The translations under genes and the position numbers were made by a program. The notes beneath the pieces were generated by a model that was not told the DNA's origin, did no database searches, and saw only the letters and a program-made list of their open reading frames with translations. A stretch of DNA of 64,000 nt from Lachnospiraceae bacterium (lineage in GTDB: Bacteria; Bacillota; Clostridia; Lachnospirales; Lachnospiraceae): NCBI GenBank assembly GCA_021770345.1, contig JAETRD010000008.1:89138-153137 (forward strand), read 5' to 3'. Position 1 is the first letter of the stretch. Each line of letters opens with the position of its first letter. This document shows positions 60,245 to 64,000 of the stretch, one piece after another.

Positions 60245-62717
60245 TTAACAAATCCTTGCCCCATGCCCAACAAGTATATTTCTCAGATACTCAGAAATTT
60301 CAGTTCCGGAGAAATCACAGCCGGTAAGTATGATTCCCGGTAGCCATGAAAACTTTTTCATTATTTTTCCGTCTTCAGGATTGACCTTAATAAGCTTATC
60401 ATCGCTCGTTGAGCAATAGGCATTTCCATGAGCGCCCATAGCCGTATGATATAAGTTCAAACATTCATCGTCCTGTCCACACGGCGTAAACATGTATTTT
60501 TGTTCAAATTTCCCATCTCCGTTCTTACAGTAAACACATACTTCCATATAATCTTTCAGAATTGTAAGATACATATGATTGTTCTGCTCAACAAAGGCGG
60601 ATTCCCCTATGATATTCCGAACATATCTCCCATAATCTTCTACATAAAAGAAAACCCTTGTACTTTCCTCTGGTATCGCTTCAAAGGAAGAATATTTTTG
60701 TCTTAACACCAGTGAAGGATTGAGAAATATCCCACGTGCAGTACCAATATCTTTTTCTTTAACAGGGTCTTTGACAAAAAACTCAATATCCATATCTCCG
60801 TCTCTATCCAAAAGTATATATTTAGACTCTTTTTCTGTAACGTACAAAACAGGCGCCGTTCCGATTTGCTCATAGTCACCCTCAGAGTTTGGAGCGAAAA
60901 CGTAATATAACGGCATACGGCAGATAAATACCCACTGGAGCAGGAGATATACCATACCATCTTTTACATGAAAATCAAAAAAAGTCTCGCCCGCACGCGC
61001 ATGCCAGATTTCTTTCTGTTGTCCACTGTCCATATCCAGTACAATCATTTTTTTGTCAAATGCTATATACAGCATATGATTTTCTTCCAATACTGCCCGG
61101 TATTTCAGCTGGCTCTTAAATGTCACTTTAATTCTTTCCCTTTTCCCGGATATGGGATCATATAGCAGAATCTGTTCATAATCCGGACAATGCAGCACAA
61201 TGAAAAATTGATTGGACTGTTCAAGATAAGTACAGATATCTACGTCCGATTCTGGGTCCACATCATAAAAAGTTGATAAAAGACTGTCAGACGCTTCATC
61301 AATTGTAAGAATACAGTTATTGTCATATTCTACCAGAATATGTCCGCTGGTATCGGCATGGATTTTCCTGATATCCAGTCTGACTGTTGGAAACACATTT
61401 TCTAAAATAGAATCCGTTTCCAGATTCCACTCATGAATCCTACCGTTTTCATCTATGACATATACATTATGGTCAGCCATTTGAATTGCCTTACACTGTT
61501 TCAGCAACAGATTTCGATGGAGCGACGCTTTCTTTTGGTCAATATCATATAATTTGATTGCATCATCCCAATAGATGCTGACCTTATTGCCTTCAATATC
61601 AAGAAACTCTCCCCGTTCCGGTATTATTTCTTCAGACAATTCATCCAAAACAACCGTTTCCCCATTCTCCAGATTAAGGATAATCAATTGTTTGCCCGAA
61701 TATATCATACATTTGGTCTGGCAGCCATCAAAAGCACTCATTGGTTCGTTTGCCGGTGTATCGAATGCCCGACAAGTTTCATATTGATAGATTTTCTGTA
61801 ACCTGTCACACTCCATATCAAGACGAAGAAATTCCCATTCACTGGGGTGATATGCTTTTTTCGTAACAATTTCTTCCGATAACTTTATATGAAGAATAAT
61901 CTGGTTTTCCCGAGGCATAGCAACATGACAGATACGCCCAAGCCCCGTGTAGACATAGCTGTAACGCATATTCCCGTCAACAGCAGAAAATAAGCGGACA
62001 GTATCCCCGCCCCATACACCGCAGATGTATGTACCGAATGGAGAAAACCGCATATCGTCAATGACGCGTTCCTCCTTTTCTCCTGTCAATAGCAGTTCTC
62101 CTTCTTCTCCCCGTGCATATTCAATGTAGGTTCTTCTTCCATCTTCCGTATCATCATAAAAGCGCGTAAGAAAAGTCTGTACAGAACCTGCCACAATCTT
62201 TTTATCAGGATCATACCCTTCCTGTGCGATGGCGCTGTCCACAATAAAAGAAGAAAGCATCCTGTGTGTACCCCTGTCCCACAGGCAGACCTGATCATCA
62301 TCCCCCAGTGTCAGAATCCGGTCTGGATTGCTTTGCGGAATTATAAAATCAGTATATGTTCCAATATGCCCTTCAAAAAGAAATGTCCGGTCTGTGATTT
62401 TACAGTTCCGAAAGGAAGCCGCAAGGCAGGAATCACCTGTTCCTGCGGAGCAGATTGTTTCATAAAAACGGCACTGTCTCAAATCAAGACCATCGAAATT
62501 TTCACCGGCAACTGTTTTTCTTACTCTCTTTATAATCTCAACGATATTGCTTATCAGATATTGCGGGTCAATTGGGGAGTACCTGTATAAATCCAAAAGC
62601 TGGCGAAGCATTGTCTGTTCCGGAACGGTAGCAGCCGGGATATGCCAGTGGTTTTCCGTATCCAGAACAGGTATGTTTCTATGCTTGTAGTGATTCAAAA
62701 CAGGCTCCTTTATCAGC
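60245..62717 (-). pseudogene. C-terminal WD40/beta-propeller part of a NACHT/STAND-type protein
   Basis: An open frame of over 800 residues. Near its start LLDLYRYSPIDPQYLISNIVE and a pentapeptide-like FDGLDLRQCRF lead into WD40-like blades (FEGHIGTYTDF...ILTLGDDDQVCLWDRGTHRML) and then many degenerate beta-propeller repeats to the end. This matches the C-terminal part of large clostridial NACHT-WD40 proteins; the NTPase and its N-terminal effector are missing. The frame continues upstream to 62938, but that part overlaps the DUF5131 gene in another frame and reads as an artefact. An internal start (for example the methionine of TMLRQLL) could still give a protein. Confidence 0.65.
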
Positions 62718-63425
62718 TCAATAATTGATATTCGCTTTTCTCGCCTGACTGCACAAATCGCGGGTAGCCAAAACGTATCTCTTTCCGTCCTTGATAAAAT
62801 GTGTCCCGCACTGCCGAAACTCAAAATGTACTTTACGGGCGATACATTGCTCTCGTATGGAAAGTACCCATGCATAGTCAAGTGGTCTGGCGTTTCTATC
62901 CGATTCGCCGCCGACCACAACCAACTCAACATCATCAAGATAGGCGGTAATGTCTATTTCCTCAATCAATGGCTGGCAGATAATATTTTTATGTCTGATT
63001 GGAAGTTCATTGAAAATGGAAAGCCTGTAATCAGCCCTGTCCTGATTTTCTACCGTACAGCCAACTGACACATTATCGTATCCATCATTCCAGTCCTCCG
63101 GGACGCAATTCATAAACCGGTCAATGCGCTTTGTCAGAAACAAAAAGTGCAGGTCAGAACGCTCCCGTATCATCTGCCAGCATTCCAAACGCCATGCATC
63201 AGCCTCCTCAATCAGAAAATCCGTAGAAAAGCAAAGATATACAGTTTGCCCCGGTTTGATTTTGTAATCTCCCGATTTATTTTTAGCGACAGGTGCATAA
63301 AAATTGTCTGTTTTAACAATATTGTCTGTATCCATCCCACGCCTCAAATCACCTTTATGAATATAACAGTATTTACACCCCTCGCTATGTTTGTGGCAGC
63401 CACGCCACGGATTCCACATTGCCAT
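62718..63425 (-). CDS. DUF5131 (phage Gp37/Gp68-like) radical SAM-type protein
   Basis: A 235-residue protein starting MAMWNPWRGCHKHSEGCKYCYIHKG; CHKHSEGCKYC is the cysteine pattern of the phage Gp37/Gp68 family. YLCFSTDFLIEEAD, FLFLTKRIDRF and VVVGGESDRNARPLDYAWV are also family features. The reaction is unknown; members occur in phages and mobile regions. The gene looks intact and stops exactly where the WD40 remnant begins. Confidence 0.85.
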   Translation of the reverse strand: MAMWNPWRGCHKHSEGCKYCYIHKGDLRRGMDTDNIVKTDNFYAPVAKNKSGDYKIKPGQTVYLCFSTDFLIEEADAWRLECWQMIRERSDLHFLFLTKRIDRFMNCVPEDWNDGYDNVSVGCTVENQDRADYRLSIFNELPIRHKNIICQPLIEEIDITAYLDDVELVVVGGESDRNARPLDYAWVLSIREQCIARKVHFEFRQCGTHFIKDGKRYVLATRDLCSQARKANINY

Positions 63426-63464
63426 AGTTACAACCTTTCATCAGTAAATCGGGGAAAATAATCC

Positions 63465-63851
63465 CTATTTATATTTGACAGTCCTGAACTTATGTTCTAT
63501 CCAAAAAGTCGCCTCCAATGTATGGAAATGAATAAATCTTATCTTAGGATCATCAATCCCTTTTGGAAAAAAACTTTTATCATCCTCATTCCATAACTCC
63601 TGCATTTCGTTTCTGTCCGTTATGATCCCGACTTCTCCCACCAGCGTTAAAGAATCGCCCCCTTGCTGGAAACAGATACTTGATTTTTCGTTGGTTTCAA
63701 AATGTTTCGCCTTCCCCTGCTTTTCACTTCTTTTGGAAGTCACAAAATAAATATCCCGGAACCCCTTATCGCTCAACTTATTCACGCAGCATACTCTTGG
63801 ATAGCCTTTCTCATTCACAGATGAAACAAACATGATACTGCATTTTTGCAC
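63465..63851 (-). CDS. Pyridoxamine-5'-phosphate oxidase-like (PPOX) protein, start unclear
   Basis: A 128-residue FMN-binding split-barrel fold of the general-stress-protein-26 type: IMFVSSVNEKGYPRVCCVNKL, FVTSKRSEKQGKAKHFETNEKSSICFQQ. The first usable start is GTG at 63851. Upstream in frame, the expected first helix (IKEIEKKADELVQK) is encoded without ATG, GTG or TTG down to a TGA near 63899, so the gene has either a rare ATT start or a damaged 5' end. Confidence 0.7.
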   Translation of the reverse strand: MQKCSIMFVSSVNEKGYPRVCCVNKLSDKGFRDIYFVTSKRSEKQGKAKHFETNEKSSICFQQGGDSLTLVGEVGIITDRNEMQELWNEDDKSFFPKGIDDPKIRFIHFHTLEATFWIEHKFRTVKYK

Positions 63852-63920
63852 TAATTCATCTGCTTTTTTTTCGATTTCCTTAATTGTAGACCGTCAAATT
63901 CCCATCCACTCATTTTCCCC

Positions 63921-63952
63921 TTATCCGTCAAATAAATATATCAGACGGATAA
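63921..63952. repeat. Inverted repeat upstream of the PPOX-like gene
   Basis: Arms TTATCCGTC and GACGGATAA with a 14-base A/T loop. A second hairpin, AATCTGA/TCAGATT, follows at about 63956-63980. The remainder of 63852-64000 holds no gene I can support. Confidence 0.5.
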
Positions 63953-64000
63953 GTTAATCTGATGCTTTCTACGTCAGATTATTTTATTTATGGATGTTTT

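Noticed and set aside
62718-62938. N-terminal 73 residues of the WD40 open frame as part of that protein
   Set aside because: They overlap the well-conserved DUF5131 gene in another frame and show no similarity to NACHT-WD40 proteins.

Overview
The window looks like chromosome from an anaerobic Gram-positive gut-type Clostridia bacterium, most likely Lachnospiraceae. This rests on gene content: RF1/PrmC/YqhQ/Rho/L31 housekeeping block, DUF4364 beside a TIGR01212 radical SAM protein, GH39-type AraC activator, split transketolase, many lipoprotein sugar-binding proteins and strong AGGAGG ribosome sites. Most genes are GC-rich. Two AT-rich patches (about 35.1-38.2 kb and 59-64 kb) stand apart. 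I saw no rRNA, tRNA or CRISPR array. Genus is not determined.

Layout. (1) 0-5 kb: 5' end of a response-regulator gene with a good promoter, then a minus-strand operon (LRR lipoprotein, sugar-binding lipoprotein, two CUT1 permeases, small membrane protein) without its own ATPase. (2) 5.4-27.5 kb: a co-directional minus-strand catabolic region. Its first unit (27.5-19.7 kb) has an FAD oxidoreductase, a Gfo/Idh/MocA dehydrogenase, a DUF6379 protein and a TIM-barrel protein, followed by a ribose-type ABC importer. The DUF6379 plus TIM-barrel pair is the signature of C-glycoside deglycosidases (CGD beta and alpha subunits), so this unit probably imports a glycoside, oxidises its sugar to a 3-keto form and eliminates the aglycone. 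Next comes an AraC activator with a GH39-like domain. The second unit (16.8-5.4 kb) has another TIM-barrel protein and MocA dehydrogenase, then butyrate kinase, an SCP2-type thiolase, a DUF35 Zn-ribbon/OB protein, a flavodoxin-like reductase, an unusual acyl carrier protein, a phosphotransacetylase, a dedicated holo-ACP synthase, two iron-sulfur/FAD electron-transfer proteins and a DUF1097 membrane protein. I do not recognise this second combination as a described pathway; it is the best candidate for something new.

(3) 27.8-35.1 kb: collagen-like protein, family-4 uracil-DNA glycosylase, and a probable sulfur/D-amino-acid locus: a PatB/MalY-type C-S lyase fused to a redoxin domain, an APC permease, RidA and a divergent YheO-type regulator, then a MATE pump. 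(4) 35.1-38.2 kb: AT-rich island with a type II restriction-modification pair (ApaLI-like nuclease), an IS110 fragment and an orphan membrane protein. (5) 38.2-48 kb: prfA-prmC-yqhQ, rpmE, rho, malic enzyme, radical SAM, DUF4364, flavin reductase and a PadR/DUF2812 pair with a clear promoter-operator. It also holds a triplicated prfA tail and a 165-bp palindromic element ending in the rpmE stop codon.

(6) 48-55.9 kb: LacI-controlled sugar operon (fucose-isomerase-like enzyme, split transketolase, FGGY kinase, DUF5060/DUF4038-type glycoside hydrolase), plausibly for apiose or a similar sugar, with one intergenic repeat present twice inside it. (7) 55.9-59 kb: M3 oligopeptidase and a coiled-coil membrane protein. 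(8) 59-64 kb: decaying AT-rich region with a frameshifted MATE remnant, the C-terminal WD40 part of a NACHT/STAND-type protein, an intact DUF5131 radical SAM-like gene, and a PPOX-like gene whose expected N-terminus has no usual start codon.

All functions are inferred from reading translations; no database search was run.
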